57,764 nucleotides of DNA from a bacterium (lineage in GTDB: Bacteria > Electryoneota > RPQS01 > DYHQ01). The translations under genes and the position numbers were made by a program. The stretch covers positions 1 through 57,764 of the forward strand of contig JAUXGA010000016.1 in the NCBI GenBank assembly GCA_030622545.1, given 5' to 3'. This document shows, piece by piece, positions 28,322 to 38,400 of this stretch. How positions within the stretch are numbered: the stretch's first letter is position 1; every line of letters starts with the position of its first letter. The notes below the pieces were generated by a model that worked only from the letters and a program-made list of their open reading frames with translations, had not been told where the DNA came from and ran no database searches.

Positions 28322-29905
28322 ATGCGCCGCTACGTCTTCACAGTCTTCTTTATTTTCCTCCTCACCTCTCCCCACACTTCCATAACGGCAAGCGAAAAAC
28401 CGGAACCGAATTTCACACTGACAATCGCGCCCAAAACAGAAGGTCGTCTCGACTGGGATTTCGACAATACCATTTTTGGCTCGTCGCGCGATGAAATCCA
28501 TCCCACTCTATGCGCAACCCCGGATGGCCGGTATCTTTACGCCTGCTGCTGTGTTCTGGACGGCGATGGCGCGTTCAATCATCTGCGCCTGCGCTGGTCC
28601 ACCGACGGAGGGCTAACGTGGGGAACGAATGTGGACCTTCAAACCGAAAACCCGTTGGGAGTGAGTCAGCTCGCAGCAGATGACGTTTACATCTACCTTG
28701 TCTATGAATATTATTTCGCGCCGGATGACATCGATATCTATCTCGCGCGACTCCCGGTAGGTTCGACAAATTCTTTCTTCACATTGCCCATCGCTAACAC
28801 CTCGGCCATCGAGAAATCTCCCGCAATCACGTGCGACAGCCGCGACAATCCGCAGGAGCCTTATCTATACATCTCTCATGCCGCATTTGTTCAATCCGAT
28901 TCCATGCGCTACTATTTCCATCTTTCCATCGACCGAGGCGCAAGTCTGCATCGCTCAAAATTAATTTCATCTTTCCCAGGACAACTCAATCGGTCAAGCA
29001 TTGCGACAGGAGAGTTACTCGAGAGTACCATAATCTATATCGCTTGTGAAGCCGAGAGAAGCGGCGAACGCGGCTCGATGGTTTACACCACAACCAGTCT
29101 TGATTTAGGCGCAACTTGGAACTATCCATCTCCTCTTTCGAGTGATCATCGCGCTTTCAGCTTGCCGGATATTTGCGCGATTGGTAACTATGCAGTTCTG
29201 ACCTGCGTTCACGAACCGGTTCCGCATGACCTCGATGTTCTCTACAGTTTCACGCAGGATTCGGGACGCACGTGGAGTACAGGCAGTCTCGTCAGTCCCG
29301 GAGAAAGCTACGACACGGAACCGCAAATCGTCATCGAAGAAAACGGCGCCTTCACTATCGGCTTTACGCACTTCCTCTCCGAGGATTCATCAATGGGAAC
29401 AGTTTGGGCGAGACGCGGAACTATCCTGCATCCGGACTCTCTTGAGCTTCCCGTCGCCGTTGCGAATGAAACCGTGACACCGTCCGGATACCGACTCGGA
29501 ATGTGCGCCGCGCCAAATATACCGGAGTTTCATGGAGCGGCTCTGGCGTGGACGTCGTATTTCATTCTTGGGGACACGGATGTAAAATTCGATGCGGCAT
29601 GGAGAGGGGATGCTGCTTATCATAAAACACTCGCACTCCCATCACAACTCCTGCTGGAACAAAACTGGCCAAATCCGTTCAACCAATCGACAACAATTCG
29701 CTTTCATCTGAATTCACCCGCTCAAACACAGCTAATCATTCACAACATCCTCGGGCAAGAAATGATGCGACAGAATCTCGGCATTCTATCTCCCGGAATC
29801 CATATACTGATTTTCGACGCGCAAGCTTTCCCATCGGGAAACTACTTCTATACCCTGAAATCAAGTCAGATAGAACAGACACGAAGAATGATGATTTTGA
29901 AATAG
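28322..29905 (+). CDS. Secreted sialidase-fold (BNR) protein with type IX sorting domain
   Basis: 527 residues. Signal peptide about 1-22. Asp-box (BNR) repeats STDGGLTW, SLDLGATW and TQDSGRTW mark a six-bladed sialidase-like propeller (about 40-430). The last 80 residues are a type A sorting domain: NWPNPFNQSTTIRF, LIIHNILGQEM and FPSGNYFYTLKS, ending MMILK. Catalytic sialidase arginines are not evident, so enzyme activity is uncertain. Begins eight bases after asd. Confidence 0.82.
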   Translation: MRRYVFTVFFIFLLTSPHTSITASEKPEPNFTLTIAPKTEGRLDWDFDNTIFGSSRDEIHPTLCATPDGRYLYACCCVLDGDGAFNHLRLRWSTDGGLTWGTNVDLQTENPLGVSQLAADDVYIYLVYEYYFAPDDIDIYLARLPVGSTNSFFTLPIANTSAIEKSPAITCDSRDNPQEPYLYISHAAFVQSDSMRYYFHLSIDRGASLHRSKLISSFPGQLNRSSIATGELLESTIIYIACEAERSGERGSMVYTTTSLDLGATWNYPSPLSSDHRAFSLPDICAIGNYAVLTCVHEPVPHDLDVLYSFTQDSGRTWSTGSLVSPGESYDTEPQIVIEENGAFTIGFTHFLSEDSSMGTVWARRGTILHPDSLELPVAVANETVTPSGYRLGMCAAPNIPEFHGAALAWTSYFILGDTDVKFDAAWRGDAAYHKTLALPSQLLLEQNWPNPFNQSTTIRFHLNSPAQTQLIIHNILGQEMMRQNLGILSPGIHILIFDAQAFPSGNYFYTLKSSQIEQTRRMMILK

Positions 29906-29931
29906 AACCTATAGTCATTAATCGTGTCCAT

Positions 29932-29968
29932 AAAAAAGCCGTGCCTGAATTCAGACACGGCTTTCCCA
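29932..29968 (-). terminator. Terminator of the beta-CASP ribonuclease gene (works on both strands)
   Basis: AAAGCCGTGTCTG-AATT-CAGGCACGGCTTT on the minus strand forms a 13-bp stem with one G-U pair and runs into TTTTTTA. It lies between two convergent genes and can serve both, though the plus-strand U-run is short. Confidence 0.85.
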
Positions 29969-29987
29969 TATTGAGACGAACGAACGT

Positions 29988-31391
29988 TTACTTCAAATCA
30001 AACGACTGCTCCTCTTCCGGGTAATGAACCTTAAAGGCGTTCCAGCTTTTCATCGTCTCAATAAACGGCAAGGACTGATCCGGTTCTCCATGTACGACAA
30101 AAACATCTCGAAGTCTCGGTGATGTCTCGCGAACTTTTTCGACATAACGAAGCAAGGCGTCTCTGTCCGCATGACCCGAAAACGAGTTCAGGATTTTCAC
30201 CCTCGCGCGCACTTTATGTGTTTCACCAAAAATTTTAATCTCCGGGCGGCGTTCGGCAATTCTCCGTCCCAACGTGTGCTGAGCTTGAAAGCTGACAATC
30301 AGAATCGTATTCTTAGCATTACCGATATTGTTCCGCAAGTGATGAACAATGCGGCCGCCTTCGCACATCCCCGATGCGGATACAATAATCATCGATTCCG
30401 TTCGACCATTCAAAGCGATGGAGTCGGCGGCGCTTCGCGTAATCGTCAATTGCGGGAAGCCAAAAGGACGCACGCCTTCATCGATAAGCTCGCGCGTTTT
30501 TTGGTCATAGCATTCGGGATGGCTGCGAAAGACTTCCGTGACATTCGCCGCCAACGGGCTGTCCAGAATAACCGGCAATGGCGGAATCCTCCCCTCATCC
30601 TGAAGAGAGGCGAGATGGTAAAGCAACTCCTGACTCCGTTCAAGCGCAAACGAGGGGATAATCACCTTGCCTCTCTTCTTGGCTGTGGCGTTGATAACCT
30701 CAGCAAGTTCGTCACCGACTTCAGACGCCGGGTCATGTTGCCGATTACCATAGGTGGACTCGATAATGAGACCGTCTAAATCCGACAAAATGACCGGATC
30801 CTTCAATATCGGGAGGTTCATTCGACCAAGGTCGCCCGTAAATCCAAGCCGATACGTTTTGCCATCTTCTTGTAATTCATGCACTCCCTGAGCCGAACCT
30901 AAAACATGACCCGCTTCGAACAATCGGCTCTGGACCCCCGGAATCGGAGAAAACCCGCGGCCATAGCCCCAGGAAACGAACTGATTCAGTACCTCTTCGA
31001 CATCCGTCTGCTCATAAAGAGGTTTGAATGGCGGTAAACCCTTGCGTTTATGAATCTTATTCACAAACTCGAGGTCTTTTCGTTGAACATAGGCGGAATC
31101 CCGAAGAATGTGCATACAAATATCATGGGTAGCATGAGTGCAATGAACATCACCTGAGAATCCTTGAGCCTTGATTCTTGGTAAGTTACCAGAATGATCA
31201 ACGTGCGCGTGCGACAGCACCACCGCATTAATTTCGTCCGCCCGGTATCGGGGATGGCGGTTTCGCCGGTAAGTTTCCTCGCGTCGGCCTTGAAAAAGGC
31301 CGCATTCGAGCAGGAGTTTCTGCCCCTGTACCTCTATGAGGTGTTGTGAACCTGTGACCTCCCGGCAGGCCCCGTAGAAAGTTAGACGCAT
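29988..31391 (-). CDS. MBL-fold/beta-CASP ribonuclease (CPSF-like)
   Basis: 467 residues. The metallo-beta-lactamase motif LSHAHVDHSGNLPRI and IESTYGNR are followed by a beta-CASP domain (about 180-380: IPSFALERSQELLYHL, ILDSPLAANVTEVF, IVSASGMCEGGRIVHHL) and the RMMBL end ARVKILNSFSGHADRDALL plus VVHGEP. This is the Ysh1/CPSF-like bacterial group that cuts or trims RNA. Stand-alone gene, divergent from the FN3-like gene. Confidence 0.92.
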   Translation of the reverse strand: MRLTFYGACREVTGSQHLIEVQGQKLLLECGLFQGRREETYRRNRHPRYRADEINAVVLSHAHVDHSGNLPRIKAQGFSGDVHCTHATHDICMHILRDSAYVQRKDLEFVNKIHKRKGLPPFKPLYEQTDVEEVLNQFVSWGYGRGFSPIPGVQSRLFEAGHVLGSAQGVHELQEDGKTYRLGFTGDLGRMNLPILKDPVILSDLDGLIIESTYGNRQHDPASEVGDELAEVINATAKKRGKVIIPSFALERSQELLYHLASLQDEGRIPPLPVILDSPLAANVTEVFRSHPECYDQKTRELIDEGVRPFGFPQLTITRSAADSIALNGRTESMIIVSASGMCEGGRIVHHLRNNIGNAKNTILIVSFQAQHTLGRRIAERRPEIKIFGETHKVRARVKILNSFSGHADRDALLRYVEKVRETSPRLRDVFVVHGEPDQSLPFIETMKSWNAFKVHYPEEEQSFDLK

Positions 31392-31464
31392 TTCTGAATA
31401 TTTCCCTTGACTTTTTACGAAATGCAGTGTATATTAGTATGTTAAATTTCAAGAATGGGATACT

Positions 31465-31863
31465 ATGAGAAAGCTTCTTCTAATCGCTGTTGCGCTCCTC
31501 TGGGCGACATCCATAGCTTTCGGCGGCGCGGAAATTCTCGAATTCGATGCGTTCAGTCTTGGGGATCACTGTCAGCTCGTCTGGCGGACGGGACAGGAAA
31601 CGAATCTTCAGACCTTTGTCGTCGAACGTTCGTCTGATGGAATAACGTTCATGCCGATTGGTTATGTCGATCCCGAGGGTTCTCATTCAACGTATCAATT
31701 TACCGATGCCAGTCCGTTGGCTCAGTCCACTCGCCTTTTCTTCTACCGGATTAAAATCGTAGATTTGGACAACAGCTTCGCTTATTCCGTTGTACGGGAA
31801 GTATCGCTTGTCTTCTCCGCCTTCAAGCAAACATGGGGTTCGATCAAAGCGATGTTCCGGTAA
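31465..31863 (+). CDS. Short exported FN3-like domain protein
   Basis: 132 residues. A signal peptide ends near residue 20. The rest matches the beta-sandwich domain common before sorting domains in FCB exoproteins: LVWRTGQETNLQTFVVERSSDGITFMPIG ... FYRIKIVDLDNSFAYSVVREV. Such domains are usually part of far longer proteins. Here the protein ends after a short amphipathic tail (TWGSIKAMFR) and a terminator follows, so it seems complete. Possible roles include a minimal surface adaptor; unknown. Confidence 0.65.
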   Translation: MRKLLLIAVALLWATSIAFGGAEILEFDAFSLGDHCQLVWRTGQETNLQTFVVERSSDGITFMPIGYVDPEGSHSTYQFTDASPLAQSTRLFFYRIKIVDLDNSFAYSVVREVSLVFSAFKQTWGSIKAMFR

Positions 31864-31903
31864 AAGCTTGTTAGTATTCCGCGCATTTGATGCGCTTCTA
31901 CAG

Positions 31904-31928
31904 CCCTGCGTAATCCGCGGGGTTTTTT
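31904..31928 (+). terminator. Terminator of the FN3-like gene
   Basis: CCCTGCG-TAATC-CGCGGGG is a seven-base-pair stem (one G-U) followed by six T residues. Confidence 0.85.
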
Positions 31929-32100
31929 CTATGCCATTTCTCGACAACAATGTCTGATTCGTTTCAATCAGCGGACGGCAGGCAGGATTTGCAAGGAACA
32001 CAATAGGACCAGAAACATAATAGCAAAATCGCTCTGCAATGTCAAGATGAATAAAAAAGTACCTAACTTCAGATGGAGCAGGGAATAGAGAAGAAGAGGA

Positions 32101-32133
32101 TAAAAAAATGCGATAGCATCCACTATCGCATTC
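32101..32133 (-). terminator. Terminator of the secreted protein gene at 32202-33794
   Basis: On the minus strand AATGCGATAG-TGGATG-CTATCGCATT is a perfect 10-bp stem followed by a run of T residues. Confidence 0.88.
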
Positions 32134-32201
32134 AAAGGGATATCCGCCGTTTCGTCGGAAAAAAAACAGTTCAGATTCCTGCGGCTATGTGGAGCGTAAT
32201 T

Positions 32202-33794
32202 TTACTTCAATAGAATCATTTTTCGAGTAAGACTCCCTTCAGAAGATGAAAGCGTGTAGAAATAGAGACCGCTGCTCCATCCGGCAGCATTAAAAGTAGT
32301 GCTGTACGTTCCGTGGGAAAGCCGGTCGCTCAGCAAAACCCGGGCTTCCTTCCCCAATAAATCCGTCACCCGGAGCGTCACAGGCCCCGCTCTTGTAATC
32401 GTGAACTGAATCGTCGTCGCTTCATTGAAAGGATTCGGATAGTTTTGAGAAAGCTGGAATGTCCGCGGAATTATTTGCGGAGTTGTCGCCGCGCTTCGGC
32501 GGATTATGATAGGAGCATCCGCATAAAGCTGAATGGAATTTATCGGATCATCAACGCGAGCGTATGGCCACAGTTCCTCTCCATCCGGGAAATGAGCGAC
32601 TGTCCAGCGCAATGTGTCCGGATCGTCATCTTCGGAAATCCCCGCGCCCCCCGGAATGATATAGCCGTTATAATCGAGCGTATCAGTGTCATAATAAAGA
32701 TAAATAACGGCATCGTCTTCCGCGTCGAAAACATCCCACTGCAAAAGATAGCTCTCTTCTGCCGTATCAGGTTCCGCTCCGGGTCTAAGCCATGTGAATG
32801 TCGGTGGGAAGTTCGGCAAATCAACATGAAATGACATAGAAATCGTATTGTTGTCTTCGTAGGATTCCGCAATATCGTCCATCGGATCCAACTCGAACAG
32901 ATACTCGTGATCCCCTTCCGTCATCACCTTGGCCGGATAATAGGTCATATACTGCTGTTGCCCTTCTGCCCAGTTGATTTCCATATCTACTTCCGGAATA
33001 TCATCGTAACTCGCTGTCAGGTAAAACGGCGGCAGCAGGCCGTTGCCGAACGTCACCCATCGGAACTGAGCAATCACGGTGTCTCCCCACGCCGGTGTTG
33101 CGGGCAACTCCGTACTATCCGTTCCCAACAAAGTCAGACGAATCGCCTGCAAATCAAAGAGCCCATCGTCCCAAGCAATATCCAAATCATCAATAAACGA
33201 ACCGATATCAACACTGGCATCGGCATCGCTCCGAAATAGAAAATAGATATAGACCGTAGGTTCTCCTAATAGAGAAACGCTGTCTCCATTCGCATCTCGC
33301 AAATCAGCGAAATCCATGTAACGCGCTTCCCAGTTGCACGTGCCGGAATGGCTTCCGCCGCGTCCGAGTTCCGTTGCGTCTCCTTGCACTGATGCCGCCC
33401 AATAAACCGAATCCCCTCCCGCCTCGGTGCGATCAAGGAGGTAAAAACCCGCCAGAGCTGCTTCGGCGTCGCTCAAGTCAAACGGCCCCCAGCGCATATA
33501 TGTGAAGAAATTGCGAGGATAGTTGTCGTACTCCGGATCAGTAGTATTGGGGTAACCATAGCACCAGGCTGATTGACCGGTTTCTTCGTTTCCGTGGTAG
33601 ATATAGGCCTGAATTCCCCAATGTGCCCAACCGGGAGTGACGAACCATGTCCGGCCCGCCGTAGTCCATGGCCATTGGTAAAACGGACGTTCGAAGTTCT
33701 CACCCATCACCGTATGCCATGTCGCCTGTGCCCGCGGCATAAAAACCACTGTCCCAAGCAAAATCAGCATCCACAGAAATGCGCTTTTCCGCAT
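32202..33794 (-). CDS. Secreted protein with CARDB-like region and type IX sorting domain
   Basis: About 530 residues from ATG 33794, where GGAAG precedes the start and a normal signal peptide begins (RKSAFLWMLILLGTVVFMP). An earlier in-frame start would add 27 residues and spoil the signal. Residues about 25-200 are a Trp/Tyr-rich beta domain of unknown type. A CARDB-like segment follows (FDLQAIRLTL ... DDIAESYEDNNTISMSF). The C terminus is a sorting domain: LSQNYPNPFNEATTIQF, LRVTDLLGKEA, GLYFYTLSS and KMILLK. Probably anchored at the cell surface or released. Confidence 0.8.
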   Translation of the reverse strand: MRKSAFLWMLILLGTVVFMPRAQATWHTVMGENFERPFYQWPWTTAGRTWFVTPGWAHWGIQAYIYHGNEETGQSAWCYGYPNTTDPEYDNYPRNFFTYMRWGPFDLSDAEAALAGFYLLDRTEAGGDSVYWAASVQGDATELGRGGSHSGTCNWEARYMDFADLRDANGDSVSLLGEPTVYIYFLFRSDADASVDIGSFIDDLDIAWDDGLFDLQAIRLTLLGTDSTELPATPAWGDTVIAQFRWVTFGNGLLPPFYLTASYDDIPEVDMEINWAEGQQQYMTYYPAKVMTEGDHEYLFELDPMDDIAESYEDNNTISMSFHVDLPNFPPTFTWLRPGAEPDTAEESYLLQWDVFDAEDDAVIYLYYDTDTLDYNGYIIPGGAGISEDDDPDTLRWTVAHFPDGEELWPYARVDDPINSIQLYADAPIIIRRSAATTPQIIPRTFQLSQNYPNPFNEATTIQFTITRAGPVTLRVTDLLGKEARVLLSDRLSHGTYSTTFNAAGWSSGLYFYTLSSSEGSLTRKMILLK

Positions 33795-34028
33795 GATTCT
33801 TCCATTAAGCTTAGAATAAGATAACAGAACCTTTGGTAAAACACAAACGGCGCTGCAACGCCTGTCCGTTTTCAACGGATTCGGTCTGCAACGCCGTCAA
33901 TGGTTATTCGTAAACTTTCAAAAACACGGATTGAAACACCCAAGCGGTAAACAACATTCGTCTCAGCATCACAATCTCCGCGCAGGTTTCATGTTGTTTT
34001 CAGCAATCTCGTACGTAAGAAGGAACTC

Positions 34029-36047
34029 CTACTTGAGCAAAATGAGCTTTTTCGTCGCCGTAAACGATGGAGCGGCTTGCGAGCCCGCCGTCAACCGCGA
34101 GAAATAAACACCGCTGGAAAGAGCGGATGCATCCCATTGAACCGTATGTGCTCCGGGATTCATCGTTTCCGAGACCAGCACGGCAACTTCGCGCCCGAGA
34201 ATATCATAAACGCTCAGCCTAACCGGTGTGCGCTCCGCCAGAGCAAATGGAATCGTCACGACCGGGTTGAAGGGATTCGGGAAACCTTCTCCTAAGTTGA
34301 AAGATACCGGCGGTAGACCCGCTTCGGATTCGACAGCCGAAATCGTTCCCAGCCAACCCAGCATATTCGCCATCAGAAGATTCCGATTGTAATCATCGGC
34401 GATACCTTCAAAACCAAACGCGAGATAAATCGCGCGATACGTTCCCGTTTCAATGCGCAGCGCGGCATTGCGGTTATAAGTGCCTTCGCTGTAGGTCAGG
34501 AACGTCGTAGCCATAGCGTCTAAAGGATCAATATCCGCCTGACTTGTCTGATTATTCGCACCCGTTCCGCCATAGATATCGAAAGACATTCCGCCTGAAA
34601 TCGGATCATCTGTTACACCGTAAACGGTCCGACCCTGATAATAAGGGGTGATAAAATCAGCATGCAGGTAATCCGTAAAGAACGACGTTCCCGGATTCGG
34701 ATTCCCGATATCGAATCCGATTTTCTGGCCGGATAGAATCAGAGAACCTCCGCCGTTGAGATACTCTGCGAGCATCGTCTGCTCTGTCTCGCTGAGCGTC
34801 TCCGGTGAATTCCCGGTCATCCAGATGACGCAAGCGACTTGTCCAAGGTCGCTCGCGGTCGGTGTATTGTAGGTGATATCCCAGACACCGTTTATCACGG
34901 CTTCCGATAAGGGCTCCAAAGCCGCCGTGAAATACGATTCGTAATCACTCCCCTCATCATCGTCAACTACTAAAACATCCAATCCTGTATGCTGAATGAA
35001 ATCGACATCGGAGGTGATTTCGGAAACAGTCTGAGACGTCGCTGTAATCGTGATATCGCCTGTGCCGGGCATCCCATTAGCATTCATCCGCACAATCAAG
35101 GTGGCGCTGGCATAAGGAGCAAGCGATACCGACACTTCATCCGGATCAGCCGTTCCTCCCTGTACTTCAATTGTCTTCGTCCAACCATCAGGAAAGTCAC
35201 CCGATACCGCCGCTGTATAGGTATCGGCTTCAATTCCCATATTGGTCAGAATCGCAATAAAGTTCCCACTCGATTCGATAGGGATCATTCGCGTGTATGC
35301 CGAAGATGCCGTTAATTCCATGGAATAGGTGAGGTCAACGTCGGCGTAAGCGGCCTGATGAATCTCTTTAGTGCTCAGATTCTGAACGAAGGCGATAACC
35401 GTCATATTTTCGAGATCCCATCTGGGTTCCGTCGAGAATTCAGCCGTATACTCATGAGTTTCCTCGGGAGCAAGACTGATAGGTTCGCCTGCGGTGCTCG
35501 GAGCCATATCACAGAAAGGATACTTATACTCTGTCCCTCCGACTTGATAATCATTATGAATCAGAGCCAAGAAAAGATGTTGAATGTCGTTGGACATATC
35601 CTCTTCAGCCGTCACGATTGCTGTCGCCTGAATCGTCGGGCCCATCGTGAGCGTCGTAACATCAATGGTGCACGGCGACGGAATTCCCCGACGCTGACCA
35701 ATAGCGTTCGTTATCTGGCTCGAGGACGACGCGCTGGGTGTTAAAATACCGTCAATCCTCAAGGCCGGAACACTGTTGATACCATAGAAAAGCACGCGAA
35801 GAGAGTCCTCAATTCGGTTGTACAGATAGAAGGGATCATTCCTCCCGGGCCACCAGACATGATAGCGCACACAGACAGCAATATCACGACCCATATTCTG
35901 CAAAACCTGATCCTGTGCCTGGTCGGCTGCAGGACAGTACGGACAAGATGTATTCGTAAAACTTTCAAAGAGCACGGTGCGCGGCGCAGCTTGAGTGGCG
36001 ATGACAGCGCTCAATAAAAACATGGCGAGCAGTACGCGTTTCATCAT
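34029..36047 (-). CDS. Secreted thioredoxin-fold (Omp28-like) protein with type IX sorting domain
   Basis: About 672 residues from ATG 36047 (GAGAGGAAG upstream; signal peptide MKRVLLAMFLLSAVIATQA). The N-terminal domain has a CxxC site, FTNTSCPYCPAADQ, as in Omp28-like outer-membrane proteins. A second domain around GLDVLVVDDDEGSDYESYF looks like a GATase-like or Rossmann fold (WMTGNSPETLSETEQTMLAEYLNGGGSLILSG). The end is a sorting domain (FPNPFNPVVTIPF, LSVYDILGREVAVL, GVYFSRL, KLILLK). A redox role is possible but not proven. Confidence 0.82.
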   Translation of the reverse strand: MMKRVLLAMFLLSAVIATQAAPRTVLFESFTNTSCPYCPAADQAQDQVLQNMGRDIAVCVRYHVWWPGRNDPFYLYNRIEDSLRVLFYGINSVPALRIDGILTPSASSSSQITNAIGQRRGIPSPCTIDVTTLTMGPTIQATAIVTAEEDMSNDIQHLFLALIHNDYQVGGTEYKYPFCDMAPSTAGEPISLAPEETHEYTAEFSTEPRWDLENMTVIAFVQNLSTKEIHQAAYADVDLTYSMELTASSAYTRMIPIESSGNFIAILTNMGIEADTYTAAVSGDFPDGWTKTIEVQGGTADPDEVSVSLAPYASATLIVRMNANGMPGTGDITITATSQTVSEITSDVDFIQHTGLDVLVVDDDEGSDYESYFTAALEPLSEAVINGVWDITYNTPTASDLGQVACVIWMTGNSPETLSETEQTMLAEYLNGGGSLILSGQKIGFDIGNPNPGTSFFTDYLHADFITPYYQGRTVYGVTDDPISGGMSFDIYGGTGANNQTSQADIDPLDAMATTFLTYSEGTYNRNAALRIETGTYRAIYLAFGFEGIADDYNRNLLMANMLGWLGTISAVESEAGLPPVSFNLGEGFPNPFNPVVTIPFALAERTPVRLSVYDILGREVAVLVSETMNPGAHTVQWDASALSSGVYFSRLTAGSQAAPSFTATKKLILLK

Positions 36048-36208
36048 TCTTCCTCTCGAAGTTATTTGTTTTTCGATTCCTTTTCCCACTTCAGCATCAC
36101 AAAGAACTGAGTTTTCAATTCCTCTGGATTAAAAAGGTCTTATTTTCCTATTGTAAAATATAAGCAATTTTCGTAAAATAGCAACTCTTTTAGCCTGTAT
36201 AGACAACT

Positions 36209-37531
36209 TTATCCATCTTCCTCCCGAAAAGCCTGAGCTGCCCTGAAACCCGCACGAGCCGCGCCTTCCAGCGTTGCGGGGAAGCCCGTCGCGCAGGCAT
36301 CATTTGCTATAAAAAGACCCGAAACCCGCGTTTTCTGTGCCGGACGCCTCTTTTCAAGGTCAGCGTCAAACGGGCAGGTTGCCCGGCGCACTCGCACACA
36401 TCGAGCTTGCACAGGTTCATAGCTGAACGCAGGCCAAACTGAACGCAACTCCTTTAATATTAAAGAAATAACTTCCTGTTCCGGCATCGACAGAAGCTGC
36501 TCACTCGCGCTTGCCACCGTTGAAAGCAACCACCTCGACCGCTTCCCCTGCAAACGCCGCGGAAATATCCAGTGAGTCGTTGTCTCCAAGAGGCCTGTCA
36601 TTAATCGGTCTGCTTCCGGCGGTTCGGCATCAAACAGAAAATGAACACCGTGGATAGCGGACGCCAACGGAACCTGCCAGACTTTGTTGAATAGGTACTC
36701 GAAATCCTCCGGCGCAAAAATCCCCTTCCAGTCCCATGGCGCAACAGCTAAAATAACCGCCGAAACCTCTATCCGTTCTCCCTCAACGACAAGACCGCCG
36801 ATAGTGCCTTTCTCAATAATAATCTGTTCGACACCGATCTTCAAACGTACATCGACTCCTTTGCGTTGCAAACAACCCAACGCGGCATCACCGACAATTT
36901 TTTGCCACGGCTTTTGCGCAATCCCGAGGGAGAATCCGCGCGCTGTCGAAAGCCCTAATTGGATGATTTGCCGGAGCGACGCCACACTGACATGTCCGGG
37001 TAAAGCATTCAGTGTCGCGAGAATCAGTGGCTGCCAGAAGTAGTGCATCTGAGCATGTGTCGCCCCAACTCGTTGAAGCCACATTTCAGCAGAAAGAGCC
37101 GGTACATAACGCATCATCATCAAGCGAGTCAATTGCGCCGTCAATGAAAACCGCTGCCGAATATTCAAAGCTTTGTAAGAAAGAAAACCCGCCAGCGGCC
37201 CCAACATACCGGGGAAATTTTTAAAACGCAGGTCATAAACCGGAGTGCCGCTCCCTTTCAGTGACAGATGGAGCGGCTCTATCCACTGCAAATCATCTAC
37301 CGTCCCCAATTCTCGCAGAAGCGCCAAAAAATCCTTATACCCCCCGGAAACGATATGCGCTCCCAAGTCGAGTTCGATACCAAAATCGGAATCAAAAAAA
37401 GAACGAATCCGTCCGCCGAGCCGGTCGCTTCGTTCGAAAAGAATGGATTGCACACCGAAATCTGCAAGTCGCAGCGCCGCAGAAATTCCGGCGACTCCTC
37501 CGCCAATAACTGCAACTGGCAGACGGCTCAT
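36209..37531 (-). CDS. hpnE: Hydroxysqualene dehydroxylase-like amine oxidase (HpnE)
   Basis: About 440 residues. FAD-dependent enzyme of the phytoene desaturase family. PVAVIGGGVAGISAALRLA is the dinucleotide-binding start, ERSDRLGGRIRSF the second FAD motif, and LFIANDACATGFPATLEGAARAG the C-terminal FAD motif. ATG at 37531 overlaps the hpnD stop in ATGA. With HpnC and HpnD it makes squalene from farnesyl diphosphate; no hpnC is in the window, so a carotenoid role is not excluded. Confidence 0.85.
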   Translation of the reverse strand: MSRLPVAVIGGGVAGISAALRLADFGVQSILFERSDRLGGRIRSFFDSDFGIELDLGAHIVSGGYKDFLALLRELGTVDDLQWIEPLHLSLKGSGTPVYDLRFKNFPGMLGPLAGFLSYKALNIRQRFSLTAQLTRLMMMRYVPALSAEMWLQRVGATHAQMHYFWQPLILATLNALPGHVSVASLRQIIQLGLSTARGFSLGIAQKPWQKIVGDAALGCLQRKGVDVRLKIGVEQIIIEKGTIGGLVVEGERIEVSAVILAVAPWDWKGIFAPEDFEYLFNKVWQVPLASAIHGVHFLFDAEPPEADRLMTGLLETTTHWIFPRRLQGKRSRWLLSTVASASEQLLSMPEQEVISLILKELRSVWPAFSYEPVQARCVRVRRATCPFDADLEKRRPAQKTRVSGLFIANDACATGFPATLEGAARAGFRAAQAFREEDG

Positions 37532-38382
37532 CGGAAAGGATCCCACAATCCGGTCAACGTTGCGAAAACAGACATAAGTTTTGCCGAGCGAGTTAGTTTT
37601 GGTTTGCTCAGCGGGCTTCTTGCCATCTCATCCAACAGACGCCGATAAACCGCCGCCATCGCGAGCGCCGAGCGAAGTTTACTTCGATGTTGCCGCGGAA
37701 GAGCTTTCCCGGCAGCGCGAAAAAATATATAGCCTTGTTCAACAGCTTCCCGCCACCAGAGAAGGCATTCTTCCTTTCTATTTTCGGATACCAGATCCTT
37801 AACCGCTACATCAAATTTCCGCAATTCTTCCTGCGGTAAATAACATCTTCCGCGCTGAAAATCCTCTTCAATGTCTCGCAGGATATTTGTCCACTGGAGC
37901 GCAATTCCCAGCGCATCCGCAAAATCATCCGCGCTGCCGTCTTCGACACCAAAGATACGCACGGAACAAAGTCCGACGGTTGACGCCACTCCGCGCGCGT
38001 ATCCGATGACATCATCCACCGTTTCAAAACTCGGCGCGTTCAAATCCGCTTCTATCGTATCGATCAACCGTTCCAACACAACCTTCGGAAGCCGGTATTT
38101 TACCATCGTATCCGTAAAAGCAAGCTCGACTTTATCCGGATTTTCTATAGTTTGCTCAGCAACCAACCGACGGCGACGCGTAAAAAGCGCCTCGTGAGGA
38201 GTCGAATTATCTGCGGCATCATCAAGCTCCCGGCAGAACGCGTAGAGCGCGCACAGCGACGCAAACCGCTCCCGCAGCAGTAGCCGAATCCCGTAATAAA
38301 AATTACGCGCGGCCTGCCTCGTGCTTTCGATGCAATGCGTGTAAGCTTCACGCAATTCTTTTTCCGAACACTCTATCATCAT
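37528..38382 (-). CDS. hpnD: Presqualene diphosphate synthase (squalene/phytoene synthase family)
   Basis: About 284 residues. Both Asp-rich prenyl diphosphate sites are present: CRELDDAADN and NILRDIEEDFQRGRCYLP. RNFYYGIRLLLRERF is the family start. The start may be ATG 38382, ATG 38379 or GTG 38391. Coupled to hpnE by a four-base overlap, which favours the hopanoid/squalene pathway over phytoene. Confidence 0.88.
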   Translation of the reverse strand: MMIECSEKELREAYTHCIESTRQAARNFYYGIRLLLRERFASLCALYAFCRELDDAADNSTPHEALFTRRRRLVAEQTIENPDKVELAFTDTMVKYRLPKVVLERLIDTIEADLNAPSFETVDDVIGYARGVASTVGLCSVRIFGVEDGSADDFADALGIALQWTNILRDIEEDFQRGRCYLPQEELRKFDVAVKDLVSENRKEECLLWWREAVEQGYIFFRAAGKALPRQHRSKLRSALAMAAVYRRLLDEMARSPLSKPKLTRSAKLMSVFATLTGLWDPFR

Positions 38383-38400
38383 CTCAAGCACCAGAGGTCA

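Larger units (their letters stand above)
31864..32201. other. Intergenic gap between convergent genes
   Basis: Holds two terminators (31904-31928 plus, 32101-32133 minus). The stretch between them (about 31930-32100) shows no supported gene; an open frame on the minus strand there has no binding site or domain. Confidence 0.6.

Noticed and set aside
31687-32001. Minus-strand open frame of 104 codons
   Set aside because: It spans a terminator and the antisense of the FN3-like gene; no start signal or domain.
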